Assembly (NCBI GenBank): GCA_902702965.1
Contig: CACRXP010000641.1
Coordinates: 73,088-137,087, forward strand
Reading direction: 5' to 3'
Source: Spirometra erinaceieuropaei
Taxonomy: Eukaryota; Platyhelminthes; Cestoda; Diphyllobothriidea; Diphyllobothriidae
Length of the DNA: 64,000 nt
Shown here in pieces: positions 50,640 through 62,285 of the stretch; the first letter of the stretch is position 1, and every line of letters starts with the position of its first letter. The translations under genes were made by a program, and so were the position numbers. The notes beneath the pieces were generated by a model. That model saw only the letters and a list, made by a program, of their open reading frames with translations, was not told the origin of the DNA and did no database searches.

Positions 50640-51595
50640 TTCGGATGAATTTAATAACCCTCTGAGAATCCAGGAAATATCTGTATTATCCTATACAGCT
50701 GCCCTATCGTTTTTATTGCCCGCGTGTTGCACGTCTAAACAATTCACTAATGTTATTCGGGACAGTGATGCAGCCACACCCAACCAGATAACAAGAAAAA
50801 AACGAATGTTTATGAAACTAACGAGATGGCATGGAACGGCCTGCTTCCCAACAGGTTGGGTGCGCGCGCAAAAAATTCATGTAAACGCGTCGGCTTTGGC
50901 TCTCCCGGCTGATGTGTGTCCACTAATCGGGTTTTAGGTCCCTGTCATAGGAACTTCTGCATTTTTGTCGCTATCGTAGCACTACAGTCTTTCTGACGTT
51001 AGGATACCTCCAGAATAAATGATCGCAATCTTGGTTGTGATGCTTCCATACTAACCATTGATGTTGTGAACACATTTTGAGGCAACTAAAGGCATATTAA
51101 CGACTTTGATCACATAGCAGACCGTTGCAGAATGCAGGGTGCGGTGTACTCAACACTTCAAATGCATCTTTTAACAGCAGTCAGTTTCAGCCATCCATTA
51201 TTTTACACGTTATCGTACAAGCCCTCTATTTAATGAAGAAATAAGGCAGGCTACGATCCAAGTGCTTGACGGACAATCAATGGCTTTCTATGATCATTTT
51301 AGTTGTCGACAATTTCGCTGAGATAATAAGGCATAATGTGTAATGTGTGTAATGCGTAACGCTGCCATCCTGTTGAAATTAAACTTGACCACGTATTCCA
51401 GAACGATTCAGTGCGGGTGCAACTCGCTGTTATGTTAGCCAACGATGACACTACCCTTAGATTAGCTATGACTCAAAAAGACGTTTATTAGGTATTCCGT
51501 GAACGGTAGGCTTGGGTGTGTCATATTCATGGGCGAGCGACCTGACGATCATGTAGGTCTACCTAATATTGATTACACAAAACTATACACACTAA
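50640..51595. other. No recognised feature
   Basis: No domain or repeat match noticed; one short plus-strand frame at 50716-50937 without identity. Confidence 0.4.
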
Positions 51596-52586
51596 CAGTG
51601 GATGGGCTAACTCAGTAAATGTCAACCGAAATTCGGAAATGCGTTTTCGTTTCAAAAAGATTAATCAAGTAGGGCTGTAAAACTAACCATCATTCAGCAT
51701 AATTCTATAATCATCCTCAAACCACAGGATATCGGCTTTCGAATGAATTTCTTTTCGGCTGCATGCAGAAACGACATTCTGTAAAAAATGACTACTAGTG
51801 TAGCATGCATTTTTCTCACTGATTTTCGATGCTCTCAAAAACTCAATTATATTTCATAGAAAACATGCATAAAAAATCATTCTTTTGCCCATTCGGTAGT
51901 AAATTACGTCTTCTTTTAATTTTATGCTCAAAGAAGGAGTATTATTCGGTTTTAAAAAGTTTACAATTGTAAGATTTTTTAATAGCGTTAAATGGCCGTT
52001 CATAAAACGTCATGTCTCTGCACTTATCAATGAGGCTTGTAAAGTTAACAATTTGGCTCAAATCCACCGTTAAATTTTATGAACCCCATATAGTCTCCTC
52101 CTAATGCCGTAAAGAATCGTACGGTTTTCCATACACGGAAACTATACGGTCTATAGTTTGGAAACCCTGAATGCAGGTGTAACGACACGTCGGTTTCAAA
52201 AGTATTGGGGAATCAAAAAACTTTTTTAAATCAAAACTATACCCTTTTTCGGTTATAAAATTGGAAAAAGGCACACTTTTCTACCAAATGATTAAGAGAA
52301 TAAATATTTTTGTGCATGTTCTCTAGGAAATATAATTCGACTTTTAGGGGGATCGAAAATCCACGTGAAAGATTCATGTTACATAAGTAGTCATTTTTTA
52401 CAAAATATAGTTTCTGCATGCAGGCGAAAAGAAGTTCTTTCGAAAGTCGACATCATGTGGTAGCCGAATTATTATAGAATTATGCTGAATGATAATTAGT
52501 TTTACAACCCTACATAATTAATCTTTTCGAAACGAAAATGCATTTCGGAATTTCAATTGGCATTTCATGGGTTAACCCACCTACTA
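51596..52586 (+). mobile_element. Foldback MITE copy E
   Basis: CAGTGGATGGGCTAACTC to GTTAACCCACCTACTA; about 991 bp, centre oriented as A-D. Terminal bases are eroded on the right and the left TA is shifted by one A. Confidence 0.85.
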
Positions 52587-52612
52587 CACATACACACACG
52601 ACGTACGCACAC

Positions 52613-52713
52613 TGCAGACTGACTAGTTTTACAACCCTACCTAACTAGTCTTTTTGAAGCGGAAGCGCATTTCGGAATCTCGGTTGGCATTTCATGAGTT
52701 AGCCCACCTATTG
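52613..52713 (+). repeat. Solo right end of the foldback MITE
   Basis: GACTAGTTTTACAACCCTAC to GTTAGCCCACCTATTG then TA (52714-52715), just downstream of copy E. Confidence 0.8.
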
Positions 52714-53084
52714 TACATTGCTAGTTGAAGGTCGTGCACTGTCAGTACCAGGCGGATCACGAAAAGGGCGTGTTATCAAAAGGTTCTAATACTATGACCA
52801 GGACTGATTTACTAGTCACTGACTTCCCGTCCAAATGTCTGGAAGTAAATTCTCAAGCCCACTCGCCCGGATTTTGACTACATCCCATGTAGAAGAGGTG
52901 GCCAATGGACGCTGCCGTCAATGTTTGATGCCGTTGGCTTTGGCCTTACTGACGCTGTGCTGTTATCAGTCAACCTTTCGCACGGACACCCGTCAGATTG
53001 TGCGCTTATGAGCGTGATACCCGAGCCCCAATCGACGCGCCTTGAAACAATATGGTAGTTCATCTGGCAAAGTTAATGCAAGTA

Positions 53085-54202
53085 CAGTAGGTAGACTAAC
53101 TCACGAAATGTCTACCGAAATTCCGAAGTGAGTTTTCCTTTCAAAATGATTAATTAAATAGTGTTGTAAAACTAACCATCTTGCAGCATACTTCGATAAT
53201 AATCCAGTTATCTTAGGATGTCCGCTTCCGAAAGAACTTCCGTCCAGTTGCATGCAAAGACTATAATGTAAGAAAAATGACCACTTAAATAGCATGCATT
53301 CTTCCCATTGATTTTCGAAAACGGGGGCAAAAATATTCATTCTTTTGCTCACTTGGTAGGAAATAACGTCTTCTTCTAATTTTATGCTCAAAAGGGGAAA
53401 TTCGATTTTAAAAAACTTTCCCGATTCCCGAATAATTTGGAACCTCGACCTGCCAAACTACAAGCCCTATATTTCCCGCGTACGGAAAACCATATAATTC
53501 TCTACGGTATTTTGAGGAGATCATATTAGGTTCATAAACTTTGGCAGTTGATTTGAGCCATATTGTTAACTTTAGAAGCCTCATTGGTAAATGCAGAGAC
53601 ATGACGTTTTACGAACGGTCATTTCACTGGCAGAATAGCATTACCGAAAAAGACAAGGGAGACTAGGATGGCCATTTCCGCCTTATTAGCCGTCGTCAGC
53701 CAGCCATACCCAAGCCCGAAGTGTGGAACACCCGACCCTCGAACTCGTGACCTGTTGGTTTAGAAGTCCACGCCTCTATCCACCGGGCCACGAGCCCGTT
53801 GCCCTGTCATTTCACTGTATTTAAAAGTCCCACAATTAGGAACTTTTCGAAACCGAATTATACCCTTCCTTTGAGTATAAGATTGGAAGAAGACGCAATT
53901 TCTTAGTGGATCAGCGAAAGAATTAATATTTTATGCATATTTTCCATGAAATATAATTGGACTTTTAGGGGTATCGAAACTCAATGAGAAAAATTCATGC
54001 TAAGTAGCCATTTTTACAGAGTGTAGTTTTTGCATTCAGCCGCAAAGAGGTTCCTTCAAAAGTCGGCATCCTGACGTAATTGAATTTTTATAGAATTATG
54101 TTGCAGGCGGAGTAGTTTTGCAAACCTACTTAATTATTCTTTTCGAAACGTAAACGCATTTCGGAATTTCGGTTGACATTTCACGAGTTAGCCCACCTAC
54201 AG
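53085..54202 (-). mobile_element. Foldback MITE copy F, split by a SINE
   Basis: TA at 53083-53084 and 54203-54204 flank CAGTAGGTAGACTAAC and CCCACCTACAG. The centre (CTACAAGCCCTATATTTCCC, ATTGTTAACTTTAGAAGC) is the reverse complement of A-E, so this copy is on the minus strand. A 176-bp SINE plus a 12-bp duplication interrupts it at 53618-53817. Confidence 0.93.
53630..53805 (-). mobile_element. tRNA-derived SINE, second family, with 12-bp TSD
   Basis: The minus-strand head GGGCTCGTGGCCCGGTGGAT, then AGAGGCGTGGACTTCTAAAC and CACGAGTTCGAGGGTCGG, carries boxes A and B. Flanked by GTCATTTCACTG at 53618-53629 and 53806-53817. Removing the insert and one duplicate restores the MITE centre. Confidence 0.92.
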
Positions 54203-54289
54203 TAGGCACATGCGAACGGGGCGCGTGTGCCCCTTCAAGGAACCGCGTGGGAAATGCGCTGGACCAGAAAAAGGGTCACATTTGGGCAC

Positions 54290-54780
54290 GTAACGAGTTA
54301 ACCAGATTGTTTAGATTGCATGCATCTCAAAACACGTGCCGAAAGTGGGGACGTGGGGAGGGGAGACTCGGCGACTCACCTATATACGAGCGCTCATGCC
54401 GCGCCAGCCTAATCCCAACATCAGATGGCTGACCGACTCAAACATGAGAGAAGGAAGAGGCAGAGAGAGATAGTGAGTAGGACCGACTTTGGAGGTTCTA
54501 TTCACACATAACCTCAGCGCATTCCTCAGTAATAACCACTACGACACACTTTTATTCTATCACGACTCCCTGTATGCCCGTGGCTTGGAACGCTGTCAAC
54601 TGTCGCGATAACGCTGTCCTCCTAGGACAGATGGGGGCGGCAACGGTTACTTTCAAATGTGCCACTCAATGACACTCGCATTCTGATGAGACCCCAGCTG
54701 TCCGTTGTTTCTGTAAAAACCTGGTCCATCGACTTCAAAGCAAACCTCTATGAATCGTTTATTTAATGAATCTGGAGGTA
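54290..54780 (+). repeat. Dispersed repeat R2, uninterrupted copy
   Basis: Contains GGGGACGTGGGGAGGGGAGA, CTCGGCGACTCACC, CCTAATCCCAACATCAGATG, GGCAGAGAGAGATAG, CTAGGACAGATGGG and AAAACCTGGTCCATCGAC in the order also seen at 35150-35267 plus 36262-36700. A partial match (GGCTCCTCGTGAATGTGGCT) reaches the window end at 63975. Confidence 0.65.
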
Positions 54781-54936
54781 TTAGAGTTGCGAAAATTCCC
54801 ATTGAAGAATTAAAAAGACAATTTGGCTTTGGATAAATTCTCATCAGGCCTATACATTTATATTGTTGTCAAAATGACTAAAAGGAAAGTGCGGGCAAGC
54901 AGAAGTCATTCTGTAGCTGGGGTTTGGGGAGAGGGT

Positions 54937-55728
54937 CTAGGTGAGTGAGGTGAATAACAAAATTACCGTCATTGTCAGGGGGAGAAGGGGATGGTGGGCA
55001 CTGGGACGAGTAATTATAAGCAGGTGAGTGGCATGGTGGCTTTGGCCCATGGTAACTGTGGGGCCTGTACCAAGTACATTTGTGCGCATAGAACTGGTTT
55101 GTATAGCCTGATTGCAGCCGCCTCTGCTGTTTCCAACAGACGCTGTCCCAATGATTTCGGATAGTTTGACGGGACCTTGTAAATTACTCGGAATGCTTGT
55201 CCGGGATCTACACAGTGATCTGTGTGTATCATGTGGGCGAGGATAGAGCCTTTGATGTTCCTTATTTGGCCCTTTCCTAACCATGCTGGAAGGCGTTCCC
55301 TTATTCTTTTGGACAAAGGCCGACTCGTGTGACCAGTATATTCTGTCCCATAGGAGCAGGTGGGGGGGTAAATACACATAGAAGTTGTCTGGGCTGGCAA
55401 TTTGTCCTTGCCCTCTCCGTGTAGGATGGGGCTAGTGGAGAAGAGTACACGGGCGTCAGCTGCTGGAAAGGTGCCTGATACAGCTTGCGTTATGCGCCTT
55501 CTTAGCAGTTCACTTGGCGCGTCCTCTTTAAACGGGACCCTGATGAAAAACTTCTTATTTTCTGCCGTCAGCATCGGGGGCTGTGGTGGTCCTTCGGTCA
55601 AGTACTTGGCAATGAATCCATCGGGGTACCCGTTCTGATTAGAAATTATCGAAAGCATACGTATGCCCGCCAAATTGTCTTTTGAATATCGAGGTACTAT
55701 CTTAGCTACGTACAAAGTAAAATAGGGC
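54937..55728 (-). mobile_element. Penelope-like element, fourth family, 5' truncated
   Basis: Carries an unbroken 233-codon frame (55715-55014) that spans the end of an RT thumb and a GIY-YIG domain. Sequence beyond 55728 shows no more RT. Unlike the other families it has no TATAAATA/CTGATGA end in the flank. Confidence 0.8.
55014..55715 (-). CDS. Penelope-like RT thumb + GIY-YIG, open frame
   Basis: 233 codons: thumb-like ISNQNGYPDGFIAKYL (~25-40), VPFKEDAPSELLRRRITQAV, a nuclease beginning SMCIYPPTCSYGTEYTGHTS (~136-155) with RPLSKRIRERLPAWLGKGQI, then HMIHTDHCVDPGQAFRVIYK and LLETAEAAAIRLYKPVLC. The C...C and YTG spacing fits the fluke/tapeworm GIY-YIG group. The ATG is internal to a once longer protein. 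No stops or shifts make it the youngest-looking coding fragment here. Confidence 0.75.
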   Translation of the reverse strand: MYVAKIVPRYSKDNLAGIRMLSIISNQNGYPDGFIAKYLTEGPPQPPMLTAENKKFFIRVPFKEDAPSELLRRRITQAVSGTFPAADARVLFSTSPILHGEGKDKLPAQTTSMCIYPPTCSYGTEYTGHTSRPLSKRIRERLPAWLGKGQIRNIKGSILAHMIHTDHCVDPGQAFRVIYKVPSNYPKSLGQRLLETAEAAAIRLYKPVLCAQMYLVQAPQLPWAKATMPLTCL

Positions 55729-55729
55729 A

Positions 55730-57081
55730 GGGCTCACATCATCTAACCAATAGAATATTAGAGTCTACTTGCCGAACTGACAGCGCGACCGACCGCGGTT
55801 GTAGAAACGGGAAAAAACCCATCCGACTAGATTGAGCAAGAGCAAGATCTCAGTAAAATAAAAGTGTGATCCGAGGGAATTGCCCAAATTAAAGGGTTTT
55901 TGAATGCCGCAAAGAGAGTCGTATCCAGCAATTGATCTCGATACTATCCTCAGCTCTCCAAATGTGGTAACGACTAGGTAGTAATACAGGCCTTCTTTAT
56001 TAGGATCGACGGAAATGTAAGAGCCCCAAGTTTCTTAGAGGCTCGCATGCAGACCTAAATAGTTTTGACGTCTGTTCTCAATGCAGCCTAGCCCGTCAAA
56101 CACCTAGGTCACCAACGGGAAATAAGAAGGGATTCTAAAGTATTCACCTCGAAGCATACTGGTCGCAACCACATACGCAATAAACTCTGCAATTCATGCA
56201 TTCCCCGCATATGTTAGTACTTGATGAGACGACTGCTTGCCTGCGAGTACCTTAAAAGTTAATTGTCGCAATTTCACCAACGGTGTTAATTATTGTAGTA
56301 ATAATCATTCCCGCCTTTTGGCATGCTAATACCGTGACCGGAAACAATGCTCGCTGGTGAGCTCCCGATCAGTCATTTACTCTGGAATGCCTTGCTAATA
56401 CATCATTGATTGTCTTTCGGCGGTGCAGACACAATGCTTTGAGTACGAAATACTTTATAGTGTTTTCTGACTTGCGTATCATCTACCGCACTAGCTCCTC
56501 CCGTACCCACTTAGACATGATTCCAATGCACAGCCAAGAAGACCCGAGTCGTGATCATGCGCAGTAGCTGACAGGGTTGACCAACCCGTCTGCGCATGCC
56601 ACAAGTGTTTCACAGAAAAGTGAGCGTGACGTCCGATATAAACGAGTGTGAGTGGCATAGAGGATATATAAAGAATGAGCTGATGCAGCCTGACTCACCG
56701 TCCTAGGAGGAGGACTGCATTTCTCCGTCAACAGACAATATCCGAAGTGAGGGCTTGCGGCAAACTGTGGTAATTTAAGAGCGCGTCAGATTATTTACGA
56801 GGGAAAATTTATTCAGTGCCGCGGGGGCGCAGTTCCCACGATCGATTTCACTTCCCTTTCTTTCTTCCACGCACCAACCCGCTATCATCTGATGCGGGGT
56901 ATGTGCGTGACAAAGACGACCTGATTTCTTGCAAAAACCACCACCTTTCCGCCAAATGGCAGTAGTCAGGACTTAACCATTTACCCTAGACAGTAAAAGT
57001 TCATTTACTCCGCACACATAGCTACTATAAATGGATGATGAAGCTGCACAGCCCCAAAAATCTCTGAGTTCTTCGTTTTTA
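55730..57081. other. No recognised feature
   Basis: Mixed-composition interval with no recognised domain or repeat; it holds only short chance frames. Confidence 0.4.
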
Positions 57082-57673
57082 CAGTAGGTGGGCTAACCCA
57101 TGAAATCTCAATAGAAATTCCGAAATGCCTTTTCGTTTCGAAAAGATGAATTTAGTAGGGTTTTAAAACCAATCATTATGCAGCATAATTCTATAATAAT
57201 TCAATTACACCAGGACGCCGGCTTTCGAACAAATGTCTTTCCAGCGGCAATCAAAAACCATACTCCGCAAAAAATGACTGCTTATGTAGCAAGATTTTTT
57301 TCATTGATTTTCGCTGCCCTTAAAGATTTAATAATATTTCATGGACAAAGTGCATAAAATATTCATTCTTTTGCTCATCCAGTAGAAAATTGCGTCTTCT
57401 TTCATTTTGTCCATGAAATATTATTAAATATTTAAGAGCAGCGAAATCCAATGAAAAAAATCATGCCACATAAGCAGTCATTTTTTGCGCAGTATGGTTT
57501 TTGATTGCTGCTGGAAAGACATTTGTTCGAAAGCCGGCCTCCTGATGTAATTGAATTATTATAGAATTATGCTGCATAATGATTGGTTTTAAAACCCTAC
57601 TGAATTAATCTTTTCGAAACGAAAAGGCATTATGGAATTTCTTTTGAGATTTCATGAGTTAGCCTCTTTACTG
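57082..57673. mobile_element. Foldback MITE copy G, centre lost (near-perfect hairpin)
   Basis: 592 bp between TA (57080-57081) and TA (57674-57675). The unique centre of other copies is missing, leaving two ~290-bp arms that are almost exact complements and share private changes (CGAACAAATGTCTTTCCAGC; GACTGCTTATGTAGC; GATTTTCGCTGCCC). Confidence 0.93.
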
Positions 57674-58579
57674 TACATAGGTTACGCAAATATTTTAATG
57701 ATAACTTAAGTCCATTGATTTGCATCGTTATAAGTAGCTTGTGCAAGTCCTTTTGGTGTATCTCGGTGGACTTGGGAACACTTGAAGAAGATCTTGAATG
57801 CGTGTTCATAGCGTCCTTTTTTTCTCTTCGTCTGCGAGCATCTGTGACATAATATCTGTCTCCAAGTCAGGCTGCACCAATGGCTGCATAGCTTAGCTGC
57901 CCAACACGCCAGTTCGCTCCAGGACCTGAGTATTAATATCCGACCCTGCTAGTTCTTCTGACATCCTTCAAAATCATATTCGGCTGAAACGTGTTGGCCT
58001 TCTCTCCTGACCTTGGTTTTTTCTTCAGATCTCCGGATCAGGACCCTTTATATCTCGGGTTTCTTGTTGATGCCGAGGTACAGTGACTTCGGGCTGCATA
58101 TGATGACCTGGCAAACCCACGCTGCATTTATACCATTTGTTTGAACCACCCGTTAGACTGTGGCATTAGAGTAATGGAATTTGTCCACCGTTAAGAGAAG
58201 GTTATTAATGACAGACACTGAGCGTGAGATATATTCGACCAACAAAGGCTGTTTACCATGTGTTGATGATTCATCCGTAGTTAGTGCATCCGAAAATTAA
58301 ATTATCTAAAAGTCGCTGCAAGCCCCTTTTTAGTTGTGCTGCTCATTGCTAGGATATTGACACAGAGCAGGCCATGTACCCTTTCCGCAGACACTATACT
58401 AAGCGCCTCTGCCTGGTGGATTCTCTTCGTAGACATCCCTCAACATTGTGGAAGACTAGAAATTGAAGAGGAATTGTGTGAAGAATCCGATCTGACTTTA
58501 GACAATTGATCTCGCGAGGACTGCCGTCCGCGTGAACTGATTGAACTATCCAAACTGCCTCGTTAATGTTGAGAAGCTA
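57674..58579. other. No recognised feature
   Basis: Interval between two MITE copies; nothing recognised. Confidence 0.4.
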
Positions 58580-59551
58580 CAGTAGGTGGGCTAACTCATG
58601 AAATGCCAACCGAAATTACGAAATTGGTTTTCGTTTCGAAAAGATTGATTAAGTAGGGCTATAAAACTAGTCAGCCTGCAACATCATTCTGTAATATTTC
58701 AGTTATCGCAGGATGCCGGCTCCCGGATGAACTTCCTCCCGGCTGCATGCAAATGACTACTTAAATAGCGTGAATGTTTTTCATTGACTTTCGATGTCCC
58801 TAAAACCCAATCATATTTCATGCAAAACATGCATAAATGTATTCATTCGTTTGCTCATTCAGTAGAAAATTACGTCTTCTTCAAGTATTATTCTCGAAGG
58901 AAGGGTATAATTTGGTTTTTAAAAACTTTTCCAATTCCAGAATAATTTTGAATCTGCTCCACCTTTGCAGTAGAATTCAGGGTTCCAAAACCACAAGCCG
59001 TATAATTTCCACGTACGGAAAACCACACATTTCTCTACGTTAATGAAGGAGGACTATGAATAGTTCCTAAAGTTAAGCAGCGGTTTTGATCCATATTGTT
59101 CATTTTACAGGCCTCATTGGTAAATGCGGAGACATGACGATTTATAAACGGCCATTTCACGGTATTTAAGATTCCCACAATTAGAAACTTTTTTAAACCG
59201 AGCAATACCCTTCCTTCGAGTATAAGGTCGGAAGGAGACGTAATTTTCTACTGAATGAACAAACGAATGAATATTTTTATGCATTCTTCCATGAAATATA
59301 ATTAGACATTTAGGGGCATCGAAAATCAATGAGAAAAATGTGTGCTACTTAAGTGGTCATTTTTTACAGAGTGTAGTTTTTGCATGCAGGCGGAGGAAGA
59401 TCATTTTGAAGCCGGCATCCCGAGGTAACTGAAATATTATAGAATGATGTTGCAGGCTTACTAGTCTTACAACCCTACTTAATTAATCTTTTTGAAACGA
59501 GAACGCATTTCTGAATTTCGTTTGACATTTCCTAAGTAAACCCACCTGCTG
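58580..59551 (-). mobile_element. Foldback MITE copy H
   Basis: 972 bp between TA (58578-58579) and TA (59552-59553), ends CAGTAGGTGGGC and GTAAACCCACCTGCTG. Centre orientation is that of F, opposite to A-E. Confidence 0.92.
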
Positions 59552-59694
59552 TACATCGGTTAACAACGCCGGCGGTCTCACGGAAAGCGACAAAAGTGGA
59601 GGTGGTAGAGATTGATCCTACATTCCTTTTATTTATCCCGCAGTTGCCAGTCTGCGAATTTTAAATCTGTTTTTCACAGTCCATCCGGAGTTAG

Positions 59695-59910
59695 CTACGG
59701 CTCTTGGGATGAAATCTTTGCTTGAGGCGTCGCTTTCGTTGTTGAGGGTGGCTCCAGTGTCATGACCGACCAAGTATCAGCCGATTCGACAGGTTTAGCT
59801 TGTTCTGGATAATGAATATGTTCGTAGTTATGAGACAGAAGGAGGCACTTGACAACGGAAAGCTTTTTCATGTCAGGTGCAAAAGCTTTTGAGTTTTTAC
59901 ATTGATACAT
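59695..59910 (-). CDS. Possible C-terminal exon, unrecognised
   Basis: A 71-codon minus-strand frame with protein-like composition: KKLSVVKCLLLSHNYEHIHY, then PEQAKPVESADTWSVMTLEP and a T/P/K/S-rich end. It might be the last exon of a gene lying to the right, but I found no strong acceptor or partner exon. Confidence 0.2.
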   Translation of the reverse strand: MYQCKNSKAFAPDMKKLSVVKCLLLSHNYEHIHYPEQAKPVESADTWSVMTLEPPSTTKATPQAKISSQEP

Positions 59911-62190
59911 GTCCCAAAATATATACTCAATTTTACAACTGGTGGCTTATGTGGTGTTACTTGTTTTTAGGATTAAACTTTTTGGAATAAACAGTAGCTA
60001 CTAGACTAAGCGTTTGAAAACCAGGAAATATACTTTCCACAACACGAGTATCCTGAATTTACCATGAAATTTGTCAAGTCCTGCCTTAATGAGATCTTGT
60101 TAAACAGTTGAGTTGGGCAAACCTTTCTTGTTCACCAAACTCTACACGTTCAGACTTCTATGGGTTTGTTAACAATGAAACGTTGGCGCTAAAAAACCGG
60201 CAACAGACACCAGCGTCTGAGTGAAACACCACTGAAGCACCTATCGATGTTTACAATTCCATCGCTTCACGTTATCAATCGTGTCACAACCAGAACGAAC
60301 TGCAATTGGAAAACAGGCGCGGTCAACTCAATAAATAATGGCTGTTGATACCACATATTTTTAAACATAAAATCCATTTAAGTGAATACTGGTTTAGTAG
60401 TTGTTCACAGTGTAAACATCTTTGTGATACCATGTACATATACGAATATCTGAAAGGGCCGTAAGTGTGGACAAACAGAGAGGCCATTGTGGATACACTC
60501 TTTGAGTAGGCGTAGATCATAGTGGTATACAAGCGGCAAATAATTGAGCCTTAGCGTACTATCCATTTTTGGTAGAATAATGTCTTACCTACACCAAGCG
60601 CGGATGTCACATAAAAACCCAGACATATTTTCGCCGATTTGGTTTGGTTCTTTCGTTGGTCCCCCGGCGTTCCCCTTTGGGGTTTCCGGCAAGCAATACA
60701 GTTTTCAAACTGGGTCTTTTATTTGAAAACACAGATTTCTGTCAGAATAATATCATTAGAACGAGAATTAATGGCCCCATTCTCAATTAAAGTTACTGCT
60801 GTAAGCTGACAGCCGTAGCACGATTGTTTGCGTAATGAGGTTTATTTTTGTGGATGTTTGAGGGCTGGGAATAATTGCCGATGCGGCCGATGTCGACAGA
60901 CTTCGAGATTAGCACTCCAGGGTTAAGGAAATCAGGTGACACGGCAGAGTAGAATTACCGATGTTACAGTGACGAGGGGATGTTGGTCTGAAATGCAAAT
61001 CTCAAGATTATCTGGTCCCTTTGTTTTATTGACGTCTTTATGTGTGATTGTAGCCGAAGCTCCCCGACCAGTGTATATCCCATTCTGAATGGTTTATTGA
61101 TATTATACTATTATCAAATGTAGCGCAAGCAGTATATAAAAATGAAATGGCCTGTCAAATTTAGCTGTGTAAACATATAATATGCCAGACATTAAATCAT
61201 TATCGAGAGACATCAGTGCCGTGCTTAGAACGGGTGATCATGAGTGTAGAAATTCTGCGGAAATTCGTCGTCACATGAAGCGACACTTGTAGGATTCTGT
61301 ACACGTACAATCCCACCTTCTCCGTATCCCGTAGTCTAAGTTGGATTACATATATTTGCTGCAGTTTAAGGGTAATCAACTAGGATGTTTTAGTAAGGCT
61401 TACAACCGTCGCGGGTTGTCTGTCTTCACGTATATCTCCTGAACAATTAGCAAGCTATTCAAGCCATGGATCACGCGGGTGGTTAATATCGTAGCTGCGG
61501 ATGAGACTGTATTAGGTGCGCGGGAACTGGTAGTCACACTGACCACGACGGTAAATGTCTAGTTACTCTAATTTTGTCACTCAAATCTGACTCCAGCTGG
61601 CGCCGCGGGTGTGCCGAGTGCGGCGATTGTCCACTAGTGACCGGGGTGGGTGCGAAACCGGCTTAAGAGAGCCGAATTCGTAAACAAATAGTTGAGAATG
61701 TTAACCTGCATTTCGCCAGCTACTCGGCGCCTTCCAGATGGGCAGACGCGTTTTTATCTCTGGACCACCAAAAGCGCGAGCAAAAAGCAGCTCTACCTGT
61801 GAGGTCCATTTGCTGCTTACACCACAAAAAGATGTGGCGTGTGACCGTTTTCAGCCGTAACAAAACACTGACAATTTACAAAATAAGTGGTTCGGCCGGG
61901 ATTTTAGTGGCACCTGTCAGTCTCTTTGGCGTCTCTGATGCCTCTGTCAATTTCAAAGCGTTTTACTGGCGGAATGTGACCTTATGGCCTTTGCCGACGC
62001 ATAAAACAAGTTAATGTTTTCATCGAACTCACAGTTTGTTTAGATTATTATCTAGAGGACGGGACATAAACTGTGGAGAGAAATGGACTTAAATGGATTT
62101 GTATGAGAACTCAGTAGTAACCATTGCCGGGCATACCAATAACGAGACATATGAGTGCTTTTTAAGGACTACATCCTTGGAATGCTCTTC
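59911..62190. other. No recognised feature
   Basis: No domain, tRNA or repeat match noticed across this interval, apart from short chance frames. Confidence 0.4.
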
Positions 62191-62194
62191 TTTT

Positions 62195-62285
62195 TCGCTC
62201 CAGTTTCTGATTATGGGTCCGAACACGAATTCGAATCGTCGAGTGAATAAACTCTCGTTTCATCGCGTAAGTCACCTTCTTCTAA
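62195..62285 (+). mobile_element. Decayed Penelope 3' end
   Basis: TTTCTGATTATGGGTCCGAA, then GAATTCGAATCGTCGAGTGA and ATAAACTCTCGTTTCATCGC follow the order of the family's 3' end (CTGATGA, GAAACGTCAGG, AATAAA, TTGTTCCAG). Both core boxes are mutated. Confidence 0.5.

Noticed and set aside
53740..53805. tRNA gene on the minus strand
   Set aside because: It is the head of a 176-bp SINE bounded by a 12-bp target duplication.
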